33,223 nucleotides of DNA from DATGZX01 sp035296965 (GTDB lineage: Bacteria > Planctomycetota > Planctomycetia > Gemmatales > Gemmataceae): positions 1 to 33,223 of the forward strand of contig DATGZX010000013.1 in assembly GCA_035296965.1 (NCBI GenBank). The letters are read 5' to 3'. The position numbers and the translations under genes were made by a program. This document shows, in pieces, positions 16,462-24,598 of the stretch. Position 1 is the first letter of the stretch, and each line of letters begins with the position of its first letter. Below the pieces are notes generated by a model. The model worked only from the letters and a program-made list of their open reading frames with translations. It did not search any database and was not told the origin of the DNA.

Positions 16462-16751
16462 TCGCTAAAAAGGGGACGCGGACCGTTTACGCGACTGTCT
16501 CGCGATTGTGCGGGCTACCGGGCGCACGCATCGTTTACTGCAAAGCTTACTCCTCCACCTTGCGAGATCGCCACTCCTGCGTGCCCATGGGCTGGCCACG
16601 GGCGACACTGCCGCGGACGGCCTCCCATTCCCCTTCTGTCTCAACCCGGTTGACATTTTGCCGCCAGCGCCGAAGGCGAGGCACCGGCCCACGATGCAAC
16701 TCAATCGGCTGTTTCAGACTTCGCGGATGAAACGGTCCGCGCCCCCTTTTA
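16462..16751. mobile_element. RAYT remnant bounded by inverted REP-type arms
   Basis: The arm TAAAAAGGGGACGCGGACCG (from 16466) is repeated in inverted form at 16730-16751 (AAACGGTCCGCGCCCCCTTTTA) with a single substitution and a one-base length difference. Between them lies the 3' end of a minus-strand RAYT gene. The arrangement resembles a RAYT locus flanked by inverted REP elements, now shortened to about 290 bases. Confidence 0.65.
16547..16705 (-). pseudogene. RAYT transposase C-terminal remnant
   Basis: The reading RLRRWRQNVNRVETEGEWEA followed by VRGSVARGQPMGTQEW resembles the end of RAYT proteins, where a W..xVNxPxTxxELxAxRxSxxRGxPFGxxxW pattern precedes the last helix. The usual tail after the final Trp (a LGLxxTLRxRGRP-type segment) is replaced by RSRKVEE and a stop, and everything N-terminal to about residue 79 of the open frame is unrelated. 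The catalytic region is absent, so this is a pseudogene, distinct from the N-terminal remnant at 7218-7409. Confidence 0.55.
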
Positions 16752-16785
16752 CGCCCCCCTTCATGCGCCCGCCCTATTATTCGGC

Positions 16786-18483
16786 CTACTGATGGATTGC
16801 AGTTCGCTGACGAATTCGGGCTAAGCAGGCCACGGCTTCGTTCGTTAGCCAGGACTTTCTGCTGCCAGCCGCCAGATCCTGGATCACTCGTTCCGATTCT
16901 GGAGTTGCGATCACCTCCAGAATCTGTAAGCCTAGCCACTGGCGCTTAACCTCCGGGGGCATCGGAGGCATGGCCAGTAGGCCCTGAATCCTTCGTCGAA
17001 CCTCAAGGGAATCTGAGCACCTCAGAGCTGTTTTGAGTTGCGAAGTGGCAATAATGCCGAGTGCACCTAACCGATCTGTTGCTTCCTTCCGGACGTGATA
17101 ATCATCGCTGTCGAGATTGCTTATCAATTCGCTAACTCGGCCAGTATCATCACACCTCAACGGCTGAATCAATCGTCGAAGAGCGGCAACACTCTCCCCC
17201 GGGGCGGATACCAATCTCCACGCACTTTCATAGACGATAGCGGCGCTCGTCGTCTCGCCCAGTTGTCGCCAGCATGAGGCTATCTCATCTGCCGACAACC
17301 GATTCTCGAGGATGCGGCCATTTCGGACACGCACCGAGGTCGGCCAGACCATGAGAACACCGTCTGCATAACCGCTCGCCAGGTATCTACCATCAGGAGA
17401 AAACTCAAGCGCAGTCGCCTTTGCGTAGGGGTATTCAAAACAGCTCACTTCTAGACCATTTTGAGCGTTCCACAGTCTCACCTTGCCATCGTACCCAGCA
17501 CTTGCGACCAGTGAACCGGACGGGGCAAACGTAACCGCCGACACGCCGTCTGTTTCGCTTAAGCTGGAAGCAGCATGATTCTCATCCCAGGACTCGGGCC
17601 CAAGAGATCCTGACCACCGCGCACCTGATCGAATATCGCAAAACGTCACGCCGTCGCGCGCACCTGATCTTCCGACAACGAGAGTCCTGCCGTCCGGGGA
17701 AAATGCAGCGGATGTCACGGCACCTTCAGCAAAGTAGAATTTCTTATATGCCTTGCCGGTAGAGAGTTCGTACAAGCCGACGGCTTTTCGCTTGCGGACC
17801 GCCGTTGCGAGATGCACTCCGTCCGGAGATACTTTCAAGAAGCCTTCCGAGATGTCGTCAATGTTCAAAGTGAGATTGCTGATATGGCCGTCGCGCGTTT
17901 CCATCAATAAAATGACGCCGCCTTGAATAGATGCCACCGTCTTCCCATCCGGTGTAAATGCACATCCCGGCGACGGGAGGTCGAATCCCAATCCTTGAAG
18001 CCGTGTTTGCCCCGTTTTAAGATTCCAAAGCTGCATAAGGCCTACCCGGTCTGCAATATAGAGCTCTTCTCCGCTCGGGGAAATGGCCAGGGAGTATACA
18101 GGACAGGAGGGAAAGGGCCTTTCTATTCTCCATTGCTCTTTAACTGTGGCAAATTCGCGAATCACACAGCTGCAATCAAGGCTGCTGGTAACCAAGGCGC
18201 TTCCGTTGCTCCCGAAACCCACTCCGGTAATGACCCTGGAATGTCGACGATCCCAGGCAACGGCTGCGGTTGGGATCCGAACGGGCCAGGTTAATCCTGT
18301 CTTACCCGCCTCCGGCAGTTGATAGGACAACAGAGGCGATGCGCCGTCATTACAGGGGGCAAAGAGCAATGGGACTCCGGTAGGCAAGCTAAGTGCAAGC
18401 ACGTTCGGTGGCGTCAAACAGACAAGCCAGACGGCAATGCCAAAAGGACACACAGGACTGACTAAGAGTCTTAGTTTCGCCAT
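16786..18483 (-). CDS. Exported WD40 protein with C-terminal HEAT-like module (paralogue 2)
   Basis: A 565-residue protein from ATG 18483; an upstream ATG at 18534 would add 17 residues before the hydrophobic stretch LVSPVCPFGIAVWLVCL, which is the likely signal peptide. Residues about 75-390 hold WD40 repeats, among them LAISPSGEELYIAD, AFTPDGKTVASIQG, AFSPDGRTLVVGRS, TFAPSGSLVASAGYDGKVRL and EFSPDGRYLASGYADGVLMV. The C-terminal about 170 residues repeat the module of the 12839-15376 protein: LSADEIASCWRQLG, LISNLDSDDYHVRKEATDRL, LEVRRRIQGLLA, ILEVIATPESERVIQDLAAG and WLTNEAVACLARIR. It is shorter than paralogue 1 by roughly one propeller. The pair, and the blade remnant between them, suggest local duplication. 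Confidence 0.85.
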   Translation of the reverse strand: MAKLRLLVSPVCPFGIAVWLVCLTPPNVLALSLPTGVPLLFAPCNDGASPLLSYQLPEAGKTGLTWPVRIPTAAVAWDRRHSRVITGVGFGSNGSALVTSSLDCSCVIREFATVKEQWRIERPFPSCPVYSLAISPSGEELYIADRVGLMQLWNLKTGQTRLQGLGFDLPSPGCAFTPDGKTVASIQGGVILLMETRDGHISNLTLNIDDISEGFLKVSPDGVHLATAVRKRKAVGLYELSTGKAYKKFYFAEGAVTSAAFSPDGRTLVVGRSGARDGVTFCDIRSGARWSGSLGPESWDENHAASSLSETDGVSAVTFAPSGSLVASAGYDGKVRLWNAQNGLEVSCFEYPYAKATALEFSPDGRYLASGYADGVLMVWPTSVRVRNGRILENRLSADEIASCWRQLGETTSAAIVYESAWRLVSAPGESVAALRRLIQPLRCDDTGRVSELISNLDSDDYHVRKEATDRLGALGIIATSQLKTALRCSDSLEVRRRIQGLLAMPPMPPEVKRQWLGLQILEVIATPESERVIQDLAAGSRKSWLTNEAVACLARIRQRTAIHQ

Positions 18484-18584
18484 ATGCGCGTGCCTTAGTT
18501 CACGAATCGGCAGGCAAGCTTTAGACCATACCACATTGCGTGTTGCTTGCGACGGCGCGCGTTAGACGAATATTTGGTGCAAGA

Positions 18585-18852
18585 GCCGTTTTCTGCAACC
18601 AATTGATCGGACATGGGTTGTTTCCTAGTCGACCCGTGACCCGGCCCCTTACGGGGCTCGGCTCGCCGGCGAGCCGAGCCCCGTAAGCGGCCGGGTTAAG
18701 AGAGAACAGAAATGGCAACTCCCAAATTCGAACGATATACCCTCTCCCGCCGCGCTGGATGCATTGGGCGGAGCCTCGACGCCCCAGTGTTTGATTTGAT
18801 CCTCAATTGGCGCCGGCCCAACGCCGGGGCTTCCGTGCCGTCAGCCCCGGCC
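18585..18852. repeat. Duplicated ~260-bp structured element, copy B, with 58-bp palindrome
   Basis: This is the better-preserved copy of the element at 10535-10795. Bases 18639-18696 form a palindrome centred between 18667 and 18668 with one mismatched pair (18647/18688); the inner 40 bases are perfect. It is followed by TTAAGAGAGAACAGAAAT, the CGCCGCGCTGGATGCA block and the hairpin GCCGGGGCT (18823-18831), loop, AGCCCCGGC (18843-18851). It occupies most of the gap between two minus-strand genes. No conserved ORF is present. Confidence 0.78.
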
Positions 18853-18911
18853 ACACAGTCGTTCGGAATTCGCTGCCTATGCGGCGGTCAACCCTTGGCA
18901 CAGAAGCCGGC

Positions 18912-20669
18912 TCAGGCACCGAGGCGATTGTAGTATTCGCCCGAGCCGACGATGTCCGCGATGATTTGTTGGTCGGGCACGCCAGCCTGGAAGGCGCCGA
19001 GGAAGGCGGCGAGACCGGCGCTGTCGACCTGGCGGCGCAAGTAGGCGACGTAGTAGCTCTTCACCAGATCCGTGCCGTACTCGGCGCTGCCCAGGATGTC
19101 GCCGGCCACCTGCGTCCGCGTGGTGCCGTTGTTGAGCAGAAAGGTGAAGCCAGCCTGGCCTGCGGCATCGATCGGCCGGCCCAGGGCGTCCTGGTAGAGG
19201 GTGCTCAAGAAACCGTTGTTCGTCGCGCCGGCGCGATTGTTGAAGTACTCGGCCGAGCCGATAATCGCCGCCGCGGCTTGTTCGAGCGTGCCGCCGTTGG
19301 CCAACAGGTTTGAGAATGCGCTCAGGCCCGACGCATCGGCCAGGCGGTGCAGGTATTTGCTATAGAGCGCTTGCACCTCGTCGACGCGGTATTCCAGGCT
19401 GCCCTCGATGTCGAGTACCACCTGAGTCGTCGTCGTCCCCTGATCGAGCAAGTTGGACCAGGCACCTAACCCCTCGGGGTCGACCGGGCGGTGGAGCAGG
19501 TCGAGATAAACCTGGGAAACGAAATGCTGATTGGCCGACAGGGCCTGCAAGGTGCCGAAGAGCCCGTGCTGCTGACCGGCGAGCCCTGCCGTGTAATAGA
19601 TGGTATGGGTGCTGCCGGCCGTGCCGCCGTTGCCGGGGATCAAATCCCATAGGCCGTTGATCGAGATCGGGTTGCCGTTGCCGTCCTGAATCTGGGCGAG
19701 GAAGGTGCCGTTGCTGGGATTGAATACATTGATGCGGCCGTCGCCGAAATTGCCGACCAGCAGGTCGTTGCTGTACGATCCGAAACTCGGGGGAGCGATC
19801 GTCAGGCCCCAGGGCGAATTCAACGTGCCGCCCGAGGCGAAGCGCTTGACAAAGTTACCATTGGTGTCGAAGACATCGATGTAGCCGTTGCCTGGGCCGG
19901 GGACGGGGTCGTTTTTGGCGGCGTTCTGCTTGGCATAGGTCACGTAGAGCTGGCCGCCGATGTTCTGGATGTTGAAGGGCGCGTAGCCGGCGGGTAGGTT
20001 CGGATCGGGAAACGTGCCCGAGAGCGTCGCTGCCACGAAGGTCGAGTTGAACACGTCGATGTTGCCGGACCGGAAGTTTGCGGCGTAGATGAAGTTGCCG
20101 GTGCTATTCGAGCCGATGGTCAGGCCTGTGTAGACGGCGCCGTTGCCGGCACTCGGGTTGGCCGAGTTGTCCACCTCCAGGATGGCGCTATTGTTATTAA
20201 CCGAGGCGTTCCAGCCTGAGATGGTGCCGTCCTCGGTGGCGAAGAGGAACGTGGCTGCCCCGGTGTTGGAACCGGAAGTGACGACGAAGCTGGAAGTGCT
20301 GTTGTAGATCACGCCGGTCGGCGCTGCGGTCGCCGTGCTGCCGTTAGGAGGCGGAATCGTGACCGAGCCGGGCGTGTTCGTGGTAAAGGGTTGGCCGCCG
20401 GCGTTATAGTTCGTGGCCAGGCCGGTGCCGTTGTCCGCGACCCAGAAAGCGCCGGTCGGGCTGTAGGCGATACCCCACGGGTTCACGAGATTGGCGTCGG
20501 TGTTGAGGGCCACACCGGACAGGTCGGAAATCAGGTTGGTCTGAAGGTAGGCGGTCGTCAAAAGGCAACGTTCTTCCAGAGATTCGAGAGAGAGCCGGCG
20601 TGGCGTGGGACGGTGCTTGAGCTGCGACTCGCCAAAGAGCCGTGTCAGATTGCTCCACTTCAGGCGCAT
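18912..20669 (-). CDS. TIGR03118-type beta-propeller protein with LEPR-XLL motif and DUF4214 repeats
   Basis: A 585-residue exported protein. The N-terminus has basic residues and RLSLESLEERCLLT (25-38), the planctomycete LEPR-XLL-type export motif. Residues about 40-370 match the TIGR03118 family: TNLISDLSGVALNTDANLVN, PWGIAYSPTGAFWVADNGTG, VYTGLTIGSNSTGNFIYAAN, FPDPNLPAGYAPFNIQNIGG, LYVTYAKQN, NSPWGLTIAPPSFG, LLVGNFGDGRINVF and INGLWDLIPGNGG. Residues about 380-585 hold four DUF4214-like units with the YxxxLxRxxDxxGLxxF pattern (VYLDLLHRPVDPEGLGAW, LYSKYLHRLADASGLSAF, LYQDALGRPIDAAGQAGF, YYVAYLRRQVDSAGLAAF). Such units are found in surface proteins, sometimes S-layer-like. A GGAGG ribosome site lies 6 bases before ATG. 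Confidence 0.9.
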   Translation of the reverse strand: MRLKWSNLTRLFGESQLKHRPTPRRLSLESLEERCLLTTAYLQTNLISDLSGVALNTDANLVNPWGIAYSPTGAFWVADNGTGLATNYNAGGQPFTTNTPGSVTIPPPNGSTATAAPTGVIYNSTSSFVVTSGSNTGAATFLFATEDGTISGWNASVNNNSAILEVDNSANPSAGNGAVYTGLTIGSNSTGNFIYAANFRSGNIDVFNSTFVAATLSGTFPDPNLPAGYAPFNIQNIGGQLYVTYAKQNAAKNDPVPGPGNGYIDVFDTNGNFVKRFASGGTLNSPWGLTIAPPSFGSYSNDLLVGNFGDGRINVFNPSNGTFLAQIQDGNGNPISINGLWDLIPGNGGTAGSTHTIYYTAGLAGQQHGLFGTLQALSANQHFVSQVYLDLLHRPVDPEGLGAWSNLLDQGTTTTQVVLDIEGSLEYRVDEVQALYSKYLHRLADASGLSAFSNLLANGGTLEQAAAAIIGSAEYFNNRAGATNNGFLSTLYQDALGRPIDAAGQAGFTFLLNNGTTRTQVAGDILGSAEYGTDLVKSYYVAYLRRQVDSAGLAAFLGAFQAGVPDQQIIADIVGSGEYYNRLGA

Positions 20670-20760
20670 GAGAATCCTCCGCTAGTGAAAATATTTCGGG
20701 CACCTGGTGCGACAGGGTCACGAGTTCAGATGGTACCCAAAGTAAACCGAAGTTCCTGGT

Positions 20761-20818
20761 GAAAGATCTCCTTATCTTTCCAATAGACAGGCTTCAGCAT
20801 CCTGCTACTGCAAGGATG
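20761..20818. terminator. Two small hairpins after the PQQ-propeller gene
   Basis: GAAAGAT-CTCCTT-ATCTTTC (20761-20780) and CATCCT...AGGATG (20798-20803 with 20813-20818) lie between the PQQ gene stop and the next gene start, both on the minus strand. Neither is followed by a T-run, so termination is only a guess; they might instead be in the 5' region of the TIGR03118 gene. Confidence 0.3.
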
Positions 20819-20863
20819 GGTTGAAAGCAAGCCTGCAAGCAATGCACTCCCAACGCGGGGCAA

Positions 20864-22189
20864 TCAGGGAGCACGGGCGTCAATCGCGTAGAGGGTTTTA
20901 TGACCCCTGAAGAACAACACTCCGTCCGAAACCGCGGGCGATGCAAGCATTTCATCATCCAATTGGTTTTCGGCCAATTTTTCGAAGCGCGGCGCCGCGG
21001 CGAGGACCGTGCAACGCCCCGACCGGTTCAAAAAATAAAGACGGCCGTCCGCGCACAGGGGAGTGGCCTTGTAATCACCGGGAAGGCGTTCTTTCCACTT
21101 GAGTGCTCCCGTCTGGGCATCACAACAATAGACAATACCATCGTCGGTGGCCCAATAGACTAAACTTTTCGATACAACGGGGCAAGAGCTATCGGGAGTT
21201 CCCTTGGCCTGCTTCCAGGCGACGGAGCTGGCGGCGAGCTGGCCGCTCGCCCCGAGGCGCACGGCCAGGAGTGGGCCGCGCATGCCTTGCGTCGCATAAA
21301 CGAGGTCCTCGCCGAGCGTGGGGCCGGTGATGGTCCTGCCGCCGGTGAGACCTGGCAGGAACCAGAGTTGCTTGCCGGTGCGGGCATCGTAAGCATCGAT
21401 TTGGTTGCCGCCCATGAGGATCACTTCGGTCCCGGCTGCGGTGGCGTGGAGGATGGGCGTCGTGTAGGCATCGCACTGCTCGGCCACGGCTTGCGTTTTG
21501 CGGAGTGTCTTCCATTTCTCCTGGCCGGTACGTTTATCGTGCGCAACCAGGTAGCTGGCCGAGGGTTCGCCGCCGAGATCGGCCAGGGAATCTTGCATGC
21601 ACACGGAAATTACCAGATCATCGACCAGCACGGGACTGTTGGCGTGGCCCCACCAGATGGTGTACGCGCCGTACTCCTTCTGCAGGTTGTGCAGCCAGAG
21701 CTGCCGGCCGGCAAAATCGTAAGCAGCCAGGTCGCCGTTGCCGAAATGGGCGATGACCAGAGCGCCGTCGGTCACGGGCGAAGGGCTGGCCATGTTGTGG
21801 AGCTGGTGGAATTTCTGCTCGCGGCGTTCGTCGCTCTTTTTGGCGCGCAGCGGCAGGCGGCCTGGTGAGCCGGAACCGACCTGGCGCATCCATTCAATGT
21901 GGCCGGTTGCTTTGTCGATTTTCAGGAGGAGCAGCGCTTCGCCTTGCTGACTGGTGACGAAGATGGCGTTGCCCCAGATGGCGGGCGTGCTGGCGGCCTG
22001 GCCGGGGAGAGGGCATTTCCAGGCGATGTTCGTCTTTTCGCCCCAGTGCAAAGGCAGGTGCTGCTCGGCGCTGGTGCTGTTGCCGGCGGGGCCACGCCAC
22101 TGCGGCCAGTTATCAGCATTAGCAGAGGGAGAAAGGGCCAGAAGAGCCCCCGCGGCCAGGAAAGACAATCGCCAAGAGGTCGTCAGCAC
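20864..22189 (-). CDS. Exported PQQ-type beta-propeller protein (BamB-like fold)
   Basis: A 441-residue protein if GTG 22189 is used. That start has GGGAG 6 bases upstream and gives a clean signal peptide (LTTSWRLSFLAAGALLALSP, cut near ANA-DN). The ATG at 22213 adds 8 residues and has no ribosome site. The mature protein opens with NWPQWRGPAGNSTS, the standard start of planctomycete PQQ-like proteins, and has repeated blades with Ala-Trp docking motifs such as NIAWKCPLPGQAASTPAIWG, LAAYDFAGRQLWLHNL, IDAYDARTGKQLWFLPG, VYCCDAQTGALKWKERL and LYAIDAR at the end. No heme c motif is present, so it is not a quinohaemoprotein dehydrogenase. A scaffold or binding role is likelier than enzymatic activity. 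The helicase gene stops 54 bases upstream. Confidence 0.9.
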   Translation of the reverse strand: MLTTSWRLSFLAAGALLALSPSANADNWPQWRGPAGNSTSAEQHLPLHWGEKTNIAWKCPLPGQAASTPAIWGNAIFVTSQQGEALLLLKIDKATGHIEWMRQVGSGSPGRLPLRAKKSDERREQKFHQLHNMASPSPVTDGALVIAHFGNGDLAAYDFAGRQLWLHNLQKEYGAYTIWWGHANSPVLVDDLVISVCMQDSLADLGGEPSASYLVAHDKRTGQEKWKTLRKTQAVAEQCDAYTTPILHATAAGTEVILMGGNQIDAYDARTGKQLWFLPGLTGGRTITGPTLGEDLVYATQGMRGPLLAVRLGASGQLAASSVAWKQAKGTPDSSCPVVSKSLVYWATDDGIVYCCDAQTGALKWKERLPGDYKATPLCADGRLYFLNRSGRCTVLAAAPRFEKLAENQLDDEMLASPAVSDGVLFFRGHKTLYAIDARAP

Positions 22190-22243
22190 GTCGTTCTCCC
22201 AAAATATGAACATACGTTCCGTTTAATATTCCCAAAATGATTT

Positions 22244-24550
22244 TCAGGGCACTGCGGCCGCCGACTCTCCTTCGACGATATCGGCGGCGTGGGCATGCTC
22301 GATCATTTCGTCGGTGCTGGTCGGATCGACGACCCGGCAGCTTGCGGTCAACTGTTCGGCGAGGTCGCGCAGATCGTCTTGCCAGGCGCTGGGAGAGACG
22401 TCTGGCGGGCTGACCATGGCCAGCTCGCCGCAGAGCAGGATCAAACGCAAAAGGTGACGGAAGACGATGCCCTCTTGCTTGACCAGATCGCGGCTCTGAA
22501 CGAACTTGTTGAAATTACCGCCAAAACGAAGCAATTCCCCAGCACACCAGACAGCCTGCGTGTGCACGTCGGTCACGTCGGGATAGAGCACATCGAAGAG
22601 CAAACGCAGTTTCTCGGCGAAAGTGGGGGGATACTCTTTATCCCGTTCGTCCTGGTAGCCGTCGTCCTCATCGTCCTCCTCTTGCGGAGGGACGGGGGCG
22701 AGCATCAAGCCTCGGCGGACGAGTTCTTGATCTAGCCGTTCCATCGCCAACGGCCCCGGAGGCAGTTGGTCGGAATGGGGTACGCGCAAGTAGCGCAAGA
22801 GGGGCCGGGGCACCTCCAGCACGCTTTCAAAGGCCTGCAAACGCTCCTCGCGGTTGGCGATGCCGAGTTGTTGAATCAAGAAGGCCCCGTAGAGCGGGTG
22901 AACGCTGCGAAAGACCAGCAGCTTATCTAATTCCGGCGTCGCGTTCGCCAGGACGGGCGTATAAGGTGCCGGCGGCGGAGTGGGCGTTCCATCCTGATTT
23001 TCAGGCACCGGCGCTGGAGGCGTGGGCTCAAGCGTAACGAAGCCGCCGGTTGCGAGGGTCAGCAGCATTTGATCGAGAGCTTTCTCACTGGCGCGAATGC
23101 GCGGCTCATCCATCAAGCGTTTGCGAAGCACCGACCGGACCTTGGCCACTTCCGGGGAGAGCTTGAGCAAGTACGCCAGCAGCCGCCAAGGGATCGGGCC
23201 CTTGCTGTAGAGTTTTCCGGGGGGAGCGCCTTGCAGTTGCTTGAATTGCGGCTCGCTCCAGTACTGCACTGTCTCGCGGCGCGAGGGCTTCTTCTTTTTC
23301 AGCGCTTTCTTCGCCTTGAGAAGTCCGGGGTCCTTGGTGTTTTCGGGGATCTGGTCGTACTTCTCTTTCCAGCGCAGGATCTTGACGTCGTCCTCGTGGG
23401 CAACGGCGAATATGTAGCCACGGCTATCGAATTGCGGCCGACCCGCCCGGCCGAAGATTTGATGTGCCGTGCTGGCATCGACCAGTTTCTCCTTGCCGTA
23501 CGGTCCTTTGACGAGCGAACTCAGCACCACGGAGCGTGCCGGCAAGTTAATGCCGGAAGCGAGAGTCTCCGTGCACACGGCCACCGCCAGGAGCTTGCGC
23601 TGAAAGAGCTCCTCGACGACCCGCCGGTACTTCGGCAGCATGCCGGCGTGATGGACACCGACGCCGCGGTGCAGCATCTGCCGGATTTTGGGCCCCACGC
23701 CCTGCGTCCAGTCGAGGCGGTTGACCTCGGCATGCAACTGCGTCCGCTGATCTCCCGAAAGAAGCGGCAAACCCTTGAGCTGCTCCGCGACGCTCCAGCA
23801 GCCGTCGCGATTGAAGCAGAATACGAGTGCCGGCGTCCGTCTATTTTCGGGCTCGCCCTTGGCCATGCTGACCAGAAGCTCGTTCAGAAATTGATCGGGG
23901 ACCCATTCATAGGTCAGCGGCACCTTGCGATCCTTGCTCTCGACAAGTTCGATCTTCCGGCCATGGCAGCGGCCCAGCCAGCTCAGGAATTCACCGGCGT
24001 TGCCGACAGTTGCCGAGAGCAGCAGCAGACGTATGTGCGCCGGCAGCATGGCCAGTGAAAGCTCCCAAACGATGCCACGTTCGACGTCGGCGAAACTATG
24101 GAATTCGTCCATGACGACAGCCGACACCGTGCCGAAGTCGAAGGCGGTGGGATGCAGCAGACGGTTGAGGAGGATCTCCGCAACCACCACCAGCACGCGC
24201 GCGTCCGGATTGACGCGGCGATTGCCGGTCACCAGGCCCACATCTTCTGCCTTGAATCCCCAACGAATGGCGCTGGCCTGCATCTCGTGGAATTTCTGCT
24301 CCGTTAGCGCGATCAGCGGCGTCGTGTAATAAGCGATTTTCCCGGTATGCAATGCTTCGAACAGGGCTGCCTGGGCGATCAGCGTCTTGCCCATGCCCGT
24401 GGGAGCGCACACCATAACCCCTTGCTCCGCCGTGAACCAGGCCAGCAGGGCATCCTCCTGCACCGCGTACGGAGCGTATGGCAATTGCTGCAAGTATTGC
24501 TCGGCCAATTCGTCCCGGCTGGGGGGAGATGAAATCATGCGGTTCAACAT
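22244..24550 (-). CDS. Ski2-like superfamily II DEAD/DEAH-box helicase
   Basis: About 768 residues from ATG 24550; TTG 24580 and ATG 24538 are alternatives, and none has a good ribosome site. Motifs are all visible: Q-like region YAPYAVQEDALLAW, motif I APTGMGKT, Ia TTPLIALTEQK, II DEFH, III SAT, IV region LVFCFNRDGCWSVAEQL, V TETLASGINLPARSVV and VI QIFGRAGRPQFDSRG. GVGVHHAGMLPKYRRVVEELF and the GRAGRP box place it with Ski2/Mtr4/Hel308-type helicases rather than RecQ. A Lys-rich stretch KAKKALKKKKPSRR follows the core, then a long helical C-terminal region with a Pro-rich insert and an acidic EEDDEDDGYQDERD loop. The likely role is RNA or DNA unwinding in turnover or repair; the substrate is not deducible. 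The M24 peptidase gene ends about 48 bases upstream. Confidence 0.9.
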   Translation of the reverse strand: MLNRMISSPPSRDELAEQYLQQLPYAPYAVQEDALLAWFTAEQGVMVCAPTGMGKTLIAQAALFEALHTGKIAYYTTPLIALTEQKFHEMQASAIRWGFKAEDVGLVTGNRRVNPDARVLVVVAEILLNRLLHPTAFDFGTVSAVVMDEFHSFADVERGIVWELSLAMLPAHIRLLLLSATVGNAGEFLSWLGRCHGRKIELVESKDRKVPLTYEWVPDQFLNELLVSMAKGEPENRRTPALVFCFNRDGCWSVAEQLKGLPLLSGDQRTQLHAEVNRLDWTQGVGPKIRQMLHRGVGVHHAGMLPKYRRVVEELFQRKLLAVAVCTETLASGINLPARSVVLSSLVKGPYGKEKLVDASTAHQIFGRAGRPQFDSRGYIFAVAHEDDVKILRWKEKYDQIPENTKDPGLLKAKKALKKKKPSRRETVQYWSEPQFKQLQGAPPGKLYSKGPIPWRLLAYLLKLSPEVAKVRSVLRKRLMDEPRIRASEKALDQMLLTLATGGFVTLEPTPPAPVPENQDGTPTPPPAPYTPVLANATPELDKLLVFRSVHPLYGAFLIQQLGIANREERLQAFESVLEVPRPLLRYLRVPHSDQLPPGPLAMERLDQELVRRGLMLAPVPPQEEDDEDDGYQDERDKEYPPTFAEKLRLLFDVLYPDVTDVHTQAVWCAGELLRFGGNFNKFVQSRDLVKQEGIVFRHLLRLILLCGELAMVSPPDVSPSAWQDDLRDLAEQLTASCRVVDPTSTDEMIEHAHAADIVEGESAAAVP

Positions 24551-24598
24551 CACGAAGAGGAAGGAACTCCGATCGAGCAAGCGCGCGGGTAAACTCTC

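Noticed and set aside
23069..24058. 329-residue plus-strand ORF
   Set aside because: Antisense shadow of the Ski2-like helicase core, whose motifs are intact.
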